Origin: Bacteroidaceae bacterium
GTDB lineage: Bacteria; Bacteroidota; Bacteroidia; Bacteroidales; Bacteroidaceae
DNA length: 64,000 nt
Assembly: GCA_024684455.1 (NCBI GenBank)
Contig: JAIKWU010000076.1
Location: forward strand, 25,645 to 89,644
Direction of reading: 5' to 3'
The position numbers and the translations under genes are program-made. The notes beneath the pieces were generated by a model that worked only from the letters and a program-made list of their open reading frames with translations, did not search any database and was not told where the DNA came from. Below are positions 18,030 to 25,406 of this stretch, one piece after another (the first letter of the stretch is position 1; each line of letters starts with the position of its first letter).

Positions 18030-19283
18030 TCACAATAAATTTCTTTTTTGCAGTACGTAGAGGCGGTCATTGGGTCGCACACGCTCGTTGACTTTGATGC
18101 TGATGTGCTGTCCACGCTCTGCTTTAGCAACGGGGGCGAGGTCGAAGCGGATTTCATCTACCTGCTGGATGAGTGCACCCGTCGTCGTACCTGTCACGAG
18201 AATCTTGTCGCCGACGCTGAGCGGTTCGTTCTCGATGAGGAACTCAGCCACTCCAAGACGGCTGAAATACTTGATGCACTTGCCTGAATACACCTTTTTC
18301 TCGGTGGCTTTCGACCCATAGACTTCGCACCATTCGCCGAGTCGAGCACCCTGATAGTAGCCATCCCAGAAACCACGGTTGAACACGGTGGCGAGTTCGG
18401 CATCCCAGCGGTCCTGGCGCGTTTCGTCTTGATGGAAAGTGCCGTCCAACACGGCACGAATGGCTTCATCGTAGGCTCGTACCACCGTCGCAACGTATTC
18501 AGGTCCACGCGCCCTACCCTCTATCTTGAAGACGCGCACGCCAGCGTTCATCATCACGTCGATGAAGCGGATGGTCTTCAGGTCGCGTGGCGACATGATG
18601 TACTTGTTGTCAATAGCGAGTTCGGTGCCCGTTTCCAGGTCACGCACTTCGTAGCCGCGCCGACAGATCTGCACGCATTCGCCGCGATTGGCACTGCGTC
18701 CGGCGTTCTGGAGGCTGAGGTAGCACTTGCCGCTGACAGCCATACAGAGGGCTCCGTGGCAGAACATTTCGATGCGTACCAGTTCGCCCGACGGCCCGCA
18801 GATGTGCTCACGCTCAATGGCCTCGTAGATGTCGCGTACCTGCCAAAGGTTCAGTTCGCGGGCGAGGACGACGACGTCGGCAAACTGAGCATAAAACTTC
18901 AGTGCCTCCACGTTGGAGATATTGAGTTGGGTGCTCAGGTGTACCTCCTGCCCTACTCTACGGCAGTACTGCATGACCGCCACGTCGCTGGCGATGACGG
19001 CACTGATGCCCGCCGCTTTGGCAGCATCGACCATTTCGTGCATGGTCTCCATGTCTTCGCCGTAGATGACGGTGTTGAGTGTCAGGTAACTTTGGATGCC
19101 ATGACGGTGGCACTGCTCGGCAATGTCGCGCAGGTCGTCGATGCTGAAGTCGCAGGCTGAGTGTGCACGCATGTTCAGCCGTCCGATGCCAAAGTAGATG
19201 CTGTTTGCACCTGCCTTGATAGCGGCGGCAAGGCTTTCGCGCGACCCGACGGGCGCCATGATTTCGTAGTCCTTTCGTTGCAT
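18030..19283 (-). CDS. U32-family peptidase-like protein
   Basis: 417 aa from ATG 19283. The track's 14-residue extension falls in the promoter leader. The U32 signature is MFCHGALCMAVSGKCYLS near residue 165, with conserved Cys clusters (NAGRSANRGECVQICRRGY). The N-terminal half is a TIM-barrel-like segment beginning APVGSRESLAAAIKAGANSI. U32 members include tRNA or rRNA hydroxylation proteins (TrhP, RlhA) and collagenase-like enzymes; the YegQ/TrhP side is more likely for this layout, but that is an inference. Its promoter carries the CGATTAAGCGAG-type repeat. Confidence 0.88.
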   Translation of the reverse strand: MQRKDYEIMAPVGSRESLAAAIKAGANSIYFGIGRLNMRAHSACDFSIDDLRDIAEQCHRHGIQSYLTLNTVIYGEDMETMHEMVDAAKAAGISAVIASDVAVMQYCRRVGQEVHLSTQLNISNVEALKFYAQFADVVVLARELNLWQVRDIYEAIEREHICGPSGELVRIEMFCHGALCMAVSGKCYLSLQNAGRSANRGECVQICRRGYEVRDLETGTELAIDNKYIMSPRDLKTIRFIDVMMNAGVRVFKIEGRARGPEYVATVVRAYDEAIRAVLDGTFHQDETRQDRWDAELATVFNRGFWDGYYQGARLGEWCEVYGSKATEKKVYSGKCIKYFSRLGVAEFLIENEPLSVGDKILVTGTTTGALIQQVDEIRFDLAPVAKAERGQHISIKVNERVRPNDRLYVLQKRNLL

Positions 19284-19300
19284 AACGGTGGTTCTTTCTG

Positions 19301-19331
19301 CAAAGTTACGATTAAGCGAGCGCAATGCAAA
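19301..19331 (-). promoter_or_regulatory. Promoter of the U32 gene (CGATTAAGCGAG-type repeat)
   Basis: Minus strand TTTG, 19 nt, TAACTTTG, 18 nt before the ATG. The spacer carries CTCGCTTAATCG. A second CAAAGTTACGA lies at 19391, giving a duplicated module like that at 49352-49440. Confidence 0.85.
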
Positions 19332-19435
19332 ATGAAAATCAATAAATCTTCATTTTGCATTGCCGAGTGGGAGTAACTTCGGCCGAAGGTCAAAGTTACG
19401 AAAAATCACCGTAACATCGCCACTCAAGACGAAAA

Positions 19436-19468
19436 AAAGCACCGCTCCGTGTGGGGGAGCGGTGCTTT
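19436..19468 (-). terminator. Bidirectional terminator
   Basis: GCACCGCTCC and GGAGCGGTGC form a 10-bp stem with A-rich left and TTTT right flanks, directly after the stop of the 956-aa secreted protein gene. Confidence 0.75.
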
Positions 19469-19490
19469 TCATATAGAGATTGCGTGTCGA

Positions 19491-22361
19491 TTACTTGCGC
19501 AGCATCTTGGTCGTCTTGGTCGAACCGTTGGCCATCTGAGCCACGCGGATGACAACACCCTTGGCGTCGGCAGTTACCTGACGGCCCTGGAGGTCGTAGA
19601 ACTTCACGCTCTTAGCATCAGCAGCGGTGATGTCTTCGATACCTACAGCCTCCCAGTATTCGGTGAGGTCTTCCCAAACGATGTTCGACTCATGACGTTC
19701 GCCACCACCGTAGTAAACGCTCTGAATACCAATCTTCTTCCATGCGGTGAAGTCTTCGGCGTCAGTATAAACATAGAGTTTGTTCGGGTAGATGTCCCAA
19801 TTGTCGGCGAAGGTAGAAGGAATCTCTGTCAAGTCCTCATCAAGATTCTCGTAAACACCAGCCACGCAGGTGTACTGGCTCTGACCTTCCTCGGTCTCAA
19901 CCCAGAAGATGTAGGCGAGTTTGCTGGTGAGGATGGTGTTGCCTTCCGTGTCAACGGTCGGGATTTCGTAACGAACTAACGGATAGTTCGTTTCATTAAC
20001 GTCGAGATTCCAACCTGTGAAGTAAGGATCAGCCGGAGTAGCGGCAACATCGTTAATCTTCGTGATGACAACATCGGCATATTCTTCGTATGCACCCAGC
20101 GACTCACCGCCATAATAAGCACTAACCGTAAGGCTTGAAGTCGTGAACTCATCCTTTTCGGGATCGTAGTTGATAACGACTTTGTCAATCGCCATATCAA
20201 ATGTGTACATCTCCATTGCCTCCCAGTCGATGTATTCATACTCGCCCAGGTATTCAACAGGGATGGTGAGCACATTGTCTGTCATCGTGCCGACAGCCCA
20301 ACCGTCAGGACAAACCTCGCTCAGACCCTGGATGTAAACCTGATCGTCAACGAAGGCAACAAATACGGGGCGCTCAACCTCTTCGGTCACAATCTCTGTC
20401 TCGCCAGTTTCTTCACCGGTTTCTTCATCATAAACTGGTTGTTCATAGGAAACGGTTGCGACGAACTTGTACTCGTCAACGGTAGCACCATCGGGCAGTT
20501 CGATGAGTTCGAGTACGAGCTGAGGCATAGCGTAGTAAACGGAGATGGCTACAATGTAAGCCTGACCTGCAGGTGTGAGGCCTTGAGGAACATCGAATAC
20601 CACTTCGTTGGCTTCGCCTTCCCAGGTAGCAATGCTGGTTTCTTCGTCATAGGTTAATACGCCTTCTTCCGAAGCCAGTTCGAAATCAACGCGGCTGCCG
20701 AGTGTCACTTCAATTTTCTCGATGGGATACTCTGAAGAACTGATGGTCAGGGTGTTTCCGGCATACATGCGGACTGCCTCGCCCTTCGTGTTGTAAAACT
20801 TCGGAGTGTTGGTGCCGGTGCCTGCTGCCTGTGCGAAGACACCGCTGATGCCGTCTTCCTCGCTGATGCTGATGTTGGTCACTTCCTCTGTATTCTCATA
20901 ACCCTGCTCAGCGGCTACCCACTGGGCTTCGATCAGTTCGCTGGGCTCTGGAACATACCAGAAAATCTCCGTTGCGTTGACTTCGCCACCACCATAGTAG
21001 ATGCTCTGCACACCCATGGTGTCGTAGTCAAATTCGAAGTTCAGATAGACCACCTTGTAGCCATCGTCTGTGATATCAAAGTCATAATTGTCGTTGAGGG
21101 TGTAGGGAATCTCAGTAAGGTCTTCATCAAGGTTTTTATAGAGGTCGGCAGGATAGGTAATCTTCGTGATTTCACCATCCTTCTGTCCGTAAATGACATA
21201 GAACAGTTTGCCTTCTTTAATCAGGTTACCCTCAGTGTCAACGTTGGGAACGTCAACTACGATTGAGCCATATCCTTTAGACTCTTTGTAAGGATTGATG
21301 CGGATGACCGAAGGATCGGCTGGCATGGCAGGAACGTCCTCGATGACGGGGAACTCGAACTCACTGCCGTCGGTGAGAGTGATGGTGGTTGAACTCCAAA
21401 GGCCATAGATGCTGGTACCCGCATAGATGCACCAATTTCCATCAAATGTCAGGACATTGGCTGCACCAACACCTGTTACAGTTTCCAGATAATAATCTGG
21501 TGTAAGTCCTGAGAAATAGACTATGCCAATACTGCTTCCTCCATATACAAAAGCCTGCTCTGGAGCCACAAAGATATTATCCTCCTTCATCTGAATATCA
21601 ATAGCAGATGCATAGTCAGAACCACCAAAGTTGAATACTGTGGTGATATAACTCTGTGTGTCTGGATAGATGAAAACAGGGTTGTTTTCCTCTGTACCTG
21701 AGGAGTTAGTAGAGGTCTGGACACCGTTAGGCTCAGCGATGAGCGGAGTATAGTAGTAATTGGTGTAGGGGTAACCAGCATAGTCACCTTCGGTAAGGAG
21801 ACCACACCAGAATTCGTTGATTGAAGCACTGCCGTCCTCGTAGAACTGACCTGTCAGAGGGGCCTCAGGGTCGAAGGCATTCGTTAGAACCACAGGACCA
21901 TAGGTGTCGTTTGTCATCAACGTCTGACCAGCAGGAATCTCGAAAGTTCCATCTTCAAGGTTCACTGTTGCCAAGATAGGCTCATCGGCTCCAACATACA
22001 AACCAACGATACTGATTGTGGTCTCGTCCACCTGGTTGAGTGTGGCCACAGCAGATGCATAAGGAATCTCATTAGCCGACAGTTCACCTGCATCACTGAT
22101 GTCATAGGAGTAACTGCACACAATGGCAGTCATAGGCCACGTGATGTCAGACAGGCCCACCTTCTTCGGAGCCTTCTTTGCCTTCAGGGCAGTCGTCTTG
22201 GTTGCCTGAGACTTAGCGACCGTCTGGAAGGGCTTGATGCTCGGAGTGCGCTGTGTCAGAGTCTGTTGCTGCATAGCAAGCGGCTGACGCTTCACAGGCT
22301 GAGCAAAACTCGTTACGGCTACAAGAGCCGCAAGAAGCATAAGAGTAAATCTTTTCTTCAT
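19491..22361 (-). CDS. Large secreted protein with internal duplication and type IX-like tail
   Basis: 956 aa. Signal peptide FTLMLLAALVAVTSFA, then a Lys-rich linker and an acidic, Thr/Tyr/Glu-rich body. Two related blocks of about 120 residues share NLDEDLTEIP and then a QSIYYGGGE or QSVYYGGGE motif (around residues 355-475 and 780-900). The C-terminus (VKFYDLQGRQVTADAKGVVI to KMLRK) resembles a type IX secretion sorting tail. No catalytic domain was recognised; a surface-binding or structural role is possible. A promoter is at 22503-22534 and a terminator at 19436-19468, so it is a single-gene unit. Confidence 0.8.
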   Translation of the reverse strand: MKKRFTLMLLAALVAVTSFAQPVKRQPLAMQQQTLTQRTPSIKPFQTVAKSQATKTTALKAKKAPKKVGLSDITWPMTAIVCSYSYDISDAGELSANEIPYASAVATLNQVDETTISIVGLYVGADEPILATVNLEDGTFEIPAGQTLMTNDTYGPVVLTNAFDPEAPLTGQFYEDGSASINEFWCGLLTEGDYAGYPYTNYYYTPLIAEPNGVQTSTNSSGTEENNPVFIYPDTQSYITTVFNFGGSDYASAIDIQMKEDNIFVAPEQAFVYGGSSIGIVYFSGLTPDYYLETVTGVGAANVLTFDGNWCIYAGTSIYGLWSSTTITLTDGSEFEFPVIEDVPAMPADPSVIRINPYKESKGYGSIVVDVPNVDTEGNLIKEGKLFYVIYGQKDGEITKITYPADLYKNLDEDLTEIPYTLNDNYDFDITDDGYKVVYLNFEFDYDTMGVQSIYYGGGEVNATEIFWYVPEPSELIEAQWVAAEQGYENTEEVTNISISEEDGISGVFAQAAGTGTNTPKFYNTKGEAVRMYAGNTLTISSSEYPIEKIEVTLGSRVDFELASEEGVLTYDEETSIATWEGEANEVVFDVPQGLTPAGQAYIVAISVYYAMPQLVLELIELPDGATVDEYKFVATVSYEQPVYDEETGEETGETEIVTEEVERPVFVAFVDDQVYIQGLSEVCPDGWAVGTMTDNVLTIPVEYLGEYEYIDWEAMEMYTFDMAIDKVVINYDPEKDEFTTSSLTVSAYYGGESLGAYEEYADVVITKINDVAATPADPYFTGWNLDVNETNYPLVRYEIPTVDTEGNTILTSKLAYIFWVETEEGQSQYTCVAGVYENLDEDLTEIPSTFADNWDIYPNKLYVYTDAEDFTAWKKIGIQSVYYGGGERHESNIVWEDLTEYWEAVGIEDITAADAKSVKFYDLQGRQVTADAKGVVIRVAQMANGSTKTTKMLRK

Positions 22362-22697
22362 AAGCGTTAAATAATTAAATGTGAAACAATAAAATGAATT
22401 ATACTTTTTCTTCTACTAATACTCTCTCCTTACCTTATATACGCGCGTACGCGAGTAGGGAATTGGCATATTCAAGGTCTGCAAAAACCTGAAAAACAGA
22501 TGCAAAGTTACGACTTTTCAATAAAACCACCAAAAAAAATACAAAAATATCAACTTTTTTGTATGATTTACTGCATAATTATAAGATAAGAAGGCTCAAA
22601 CTGATAGGTCAATGGACACAAAAAAACATAATATATCCATTGTCTTCTTTTATAAATAACAACGCCCTGCGGGGGTGCCAGGATTCTGCCACCTGTT
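22362..22697. other. Intergenic region upstream of the 956-aa gene
   Basis: 336 nt with a promoter (22503-22534) and a long AT-rich leader that includes a short alternating CG run (ACGCGCGTACGCG near 22441). No gene is credible; ORF 22609-22986 overlaps the LOG gene in another frame. Confidence 0.6.
22503..22534 (-). promoter_or_regulatory. Promoter of the 956-aa secreted protein gene
   Basis: Minus strand TTTG, 20 nt, TAACTTTG. It lies about 140 nt before the ATG, leaving a long 5' leader. Confidence 0.75.
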
Positions 22698-23231
22698 TCA
22701 AACGAGCAACGATGTCAGTTCGTCGAGCGTCGTGACACGGCTCATCAGGTCGTTCCACGGACGCCCTACGACACCCTTCGCCACCAGTCCGTCGAGCCAG
22801 GCGAACAGTCCGTCGTAGAAGCCGTTGACGTTCCAGAATATCGTCCGCTTGTTGTGCATACCGACCATGCAGCCTGCCATTGTCGTGAAGGCTTCGTCGA
22901 GCGTACCCACGCTGCCTGGCAACACCACAAGCACGTCGCTTTCCTGCACGAGCCATGTCTTGCGGTCGGTCAGGTCGTCGCACCAAAGGGTCACGTCAAT
23001 GGCATCGCTCGGTCCAGTTTTGAGTTTCAGGCCTTTGGGCACCACACCATACACCGTGCCGCCATTCTGTTTGACGGCTTGTGCCACGGTCTCCATCAGT
23101 CCGCAACCGATGCCGCCATACACAAGCGTCTTGCCTTTGCGGCCCATCCACTCGCCAAGCCGACGTGCCTCGTCGTAGTATCTGCGTTCCATGCCGTCGG
23201 ACGAAGCACAATAGATTCCTATCTTCTGCAT
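22698..23231 (-). CDS. LOG-family nucleoside 5'-monophosphate phosphoribohydrolase
   Basis: 177 aa from ATG 23231; the track's 16 extra residues lie over a TATCTTTG -7 element. Rossmann-like fold with KIGIYCASSDGMERRYYDEA at the start, VYGGIGCGLMETVAQAVKQ, and the nucleotide-binding/active-site motif PGSVGTLDEAF. In most family members this last motif reads PGGxGTxxE, so the second Gly is Ser here. The enzyme splits the N-glycosidic bond of AMP-like or N6-modified nucleotides. It is a single gene upstream of the secreted protein gene. Confidence 0.88.
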   Translation of the reverse strand: MQKIGIYCASSDGMERRYYDEARRLGEWMGRKGKTLVYGGIGCGLMETVAQAVKQNGGTVYGVVPKGLKLKTGPSDAIDVTLWCDDLTDRKTWLVQESDVLVVLPGSVGTLDEAFTTMAGCMVGMHNKRTIFWNVNGFYDGLFAWLDGLVAKGVVGRPWNDLMSRVTTLDELTSLLV

Positions 23232-23345
23232 CTTACCGTAAATTTTTGCAAAGATAGTATAAAAATGTGATTCTTTCATTACGAATGACGCGAATTTTGA
23301 TTTCTACACCGAGTGGCACAAGGTAAAAAGGTGTACTAAATGTAA

Positions 23346-25397
23346 CTAAAAACGCCAGTTCAACTGGATTTGAAGGTCTTCGCGGTGCGACTGAGGGATG
23401 AGGTCGAGCCCTGTACCGATTGACGTGCGACGGAAGTAATGTGTACTGCCTATTTTGGCCAAAAGACTGATGCGGTGAGGCAGATGCACCGTCGCCAACA
23501 GTACAGCACGCCACCCCTCGTCGAAGAGCGATGTCATACCAAACGTGTAAAGCAGCGACGGCTCATAGGTGTAGAGGCGCGTGGCATAGTCGGTTGTATG
23601 GAAACAAGTAAGCATGGCTGTCAATCGCAACCAACGCAGACGTTGCCACGAAAGGGTTTCACTCAGCCCCCACCCTACCCTGCTGCCCGTGTCGTCGCGG
23701 CTGACCAGCGTACCCTGTAGCAAGGACTTCAGCCGCCACTCGGACGAAGGTGCATAGACATGCATGAGACGGACCGTGTGCTGTGCTTGCTGCTGAAGCA
23801 CTGTCTGTAAGGCAGCATCGCGCTTCCAATCCAACTCCTTGGTTCTCAGTCGATAGCGGAGGCTCCAAAGGTGTGTATCGGAGGGTGTATAAGTGAGTTG
23901 TGCCATCGTCTCAAAGGCATAGGACGACTGGCTGACCTGATATTTGAGCCACGGAAAATACATCGCATCGGCATAGGCCTCAACTTTCAGACGGCGCGAC
24001 AGGGGGTGTTGCCAACCGACATAGACACCACTCTCGTTCTGCGGACGGCTGTTGGCACTGAAGGTCTTCCCGTTGATGCTCACATAATCGGCTGAATAAT
24101 AGCGCTGTATGAGTGTCAGCCGATGAGTTCCGAGTTCGGTCTGAAGCATGTTGAGGGTAGCAATGCCGCCGTCGGCAGTCGAAGCCGTCTCGCCGCTCAG
24201 CGTGAAGCCCTGCGCCACATAGCGATAGGCAAGGCTGTAGGCGGTGAAGTCAGTGCCAGTAGCGTTGTAGAGTCGGTAATAGGACGCTGGCGTGTCATGC
24301 TTGGGACTGAGCGGCAGGGAAAAGCGCGTGTGGACGGCAGTGGCCGACAGGCGCAGACGTGTTCCCTGCCAGGCGACGTTGCCGCCCCAGTCAGTCTTCG
24401 TGAGGTTGCCACGCTTGCTGTATTCCAGAAAGGTGCGGTGCAGGCCATCGGTCTTCACACTGCTCACACCGCTGCCATCAGCCAACAGCGTACCATCTGC
24501 ACGACGTTGGGAAAAGAAAGCCGAAAGTTGCCAGTTGCCAAAATGCAACGTTGTCGCTGCACCGCTCAGATAACCGCTCTCCTGCATCGACGAATGCCGA
24601 CGGATGCCTCGGTCCATACGCTCCACGGTACTGAGCATCATGGTCTTGCCAAAGCCGCTGGACGTGTTGACGACCAGCCCGTGACCGAACATGAGACGAT
24701 AGTCGCCCACAGCCAACGCATCGACGGCCCCGACATGGCGCAGAAGGGCATAGGCTGCCCAGTAATCGACGCCGCTCTCCCCAGGGTCTTTCTCCAACTG
24801 GAAGCCTGCTTCGAGATGGTTGAGGCTCTCCAGGCTGTAACGCGCCGAAAGGTAGGGCTGACTACCGCGATACACTTTGTTTGGACTTGTAGCCAACACG
24901 CTGGCAGGGTAATCTGCATAGCCCATACGGGTGTAAAGTGGCACATCGGTACGCAAGGTGAAGTCGCTATGGCTACGTTGCAGCAAGTCCTTGAACGTGA
25001 GGCGTTCAGCAGGCACATCACCTGCGTAGGTAAACAACTGAAGCAGCCTGCGCGTGGTGTAATCGAGAGAGGTTAGGCTCATAAGTTCGCCCGTCGAAAG
25101 CATGGGACGGTGACGCTCGGCGTAATCGACGATGTCACCCACCTGCACCGCCGTAAGAAAGGGCAACTGGGAGAGTTGCCCTTCATCCAAATCGTTGAGG
25201 TTCAACGGATGGCAGTACATTTCGTAAAGGTCTTCCATCTGCTCACTCCCCCACTCTTCTTCGTCATCGTCGCCCGTTACGTCTGCCATCATCTCAACAA
25301 ACGCATCGAAGTCGTCACGCTGCACCTGCGCCTGAAGTGAACAGCACGTGCAGAGAGTGAGAAGAAGCAGACTGAATGTCGAGCGAATCGTGAACAT
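23346..25397 (-). CDS. Secreted helix-hairpin-helix / outer-membrane barrel protein
   Basis: 683 aa. Signal peptide TFSLLLLTLCTCCSLQAQ. An acidic stretch (DDDEEEWGSEQMEDLYEMYC) is followed by a double helix-hairpin-helix block of ComEA type (HPLNLNDLDEGQLSQLPFLT at about residues 62-125). The remaining 550 residues alternate aromatic and polar strands, end in an aromatic residue (LQIQLNWRF) and look like a large beta-barrel. Such proteins are common in Bacteroidales, but their role is unknown. DNA binding or uptake is suggested only by the HhH block. It ends 9 nt from the window side of polA on the same strand. Confidence 0.75.
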   Translation of the reverse strand: MFTIRSTFSLLLLTLCTCCSLQAQVQRDDFDAFVEMMADVTGDDDEEEWGSEQMEDLYEMYCHPLNLNDLDEGQLSQLPFLTAVQVGDIVDYAERHRPMLSTGELMSLTSLDYTTRRLLQLFTYAGDVPAERLTFKDLLQRSHSDFTLRTDVPLYTRMGYADYPASVLATSPNKVYRGSQPYLSARYSLESLNHLEAGFQLEKDPGESGVDYWAAYALLRHVGAVDALAVGDYRLMFGHGLVVNTSSGFGKTMMLSTVERMDRGIRRHSSMQESGYLSGAATTLHFGNWQLSAFFSQRRADGTLLADGSGVSSVKTDGLHRTFLEYSKRGNLTKTDWGGNVAWQGTRLRLSATAVHTRFSLPLSPKHDTPASYYRLYNATGTDFTAYSLAYRYVAQGFTLSGETASTADGGIATLNMLQTELGTHRLTLIQRYYSADYVSINGKTFSANSRPQNESGVYVGWQHPLSRRLKVEAYADAMYFPWLKYQVSQSSYAFETMAQLTYTPSDTHLWSLRYRLRTKELDWKRDAALQTVLQQQAQHTVRLMHVYAPSSEWRLKSLLQGTLVSRDDTGSRVGWGLSETLSWQRLRWLRLTAMLTCFHTTDYATRLYTYEPSLLYTFGMTSLFDEGWRAVLLATVHLPHRISLLAKIGSTHYFRRTSIGTGLDLIPQSHREDLQIQLNWRF

Positions 25398-25406
25398 CGT
25401 ACCGTA

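Noticed and set aside
22440-22456. Alternating ACGCGCGTACGCG tract as a Z-DNA or regulatory element
   Set aside because: It is very short; a similar run occurs near 56730 without shared context. Not enough to support a function.
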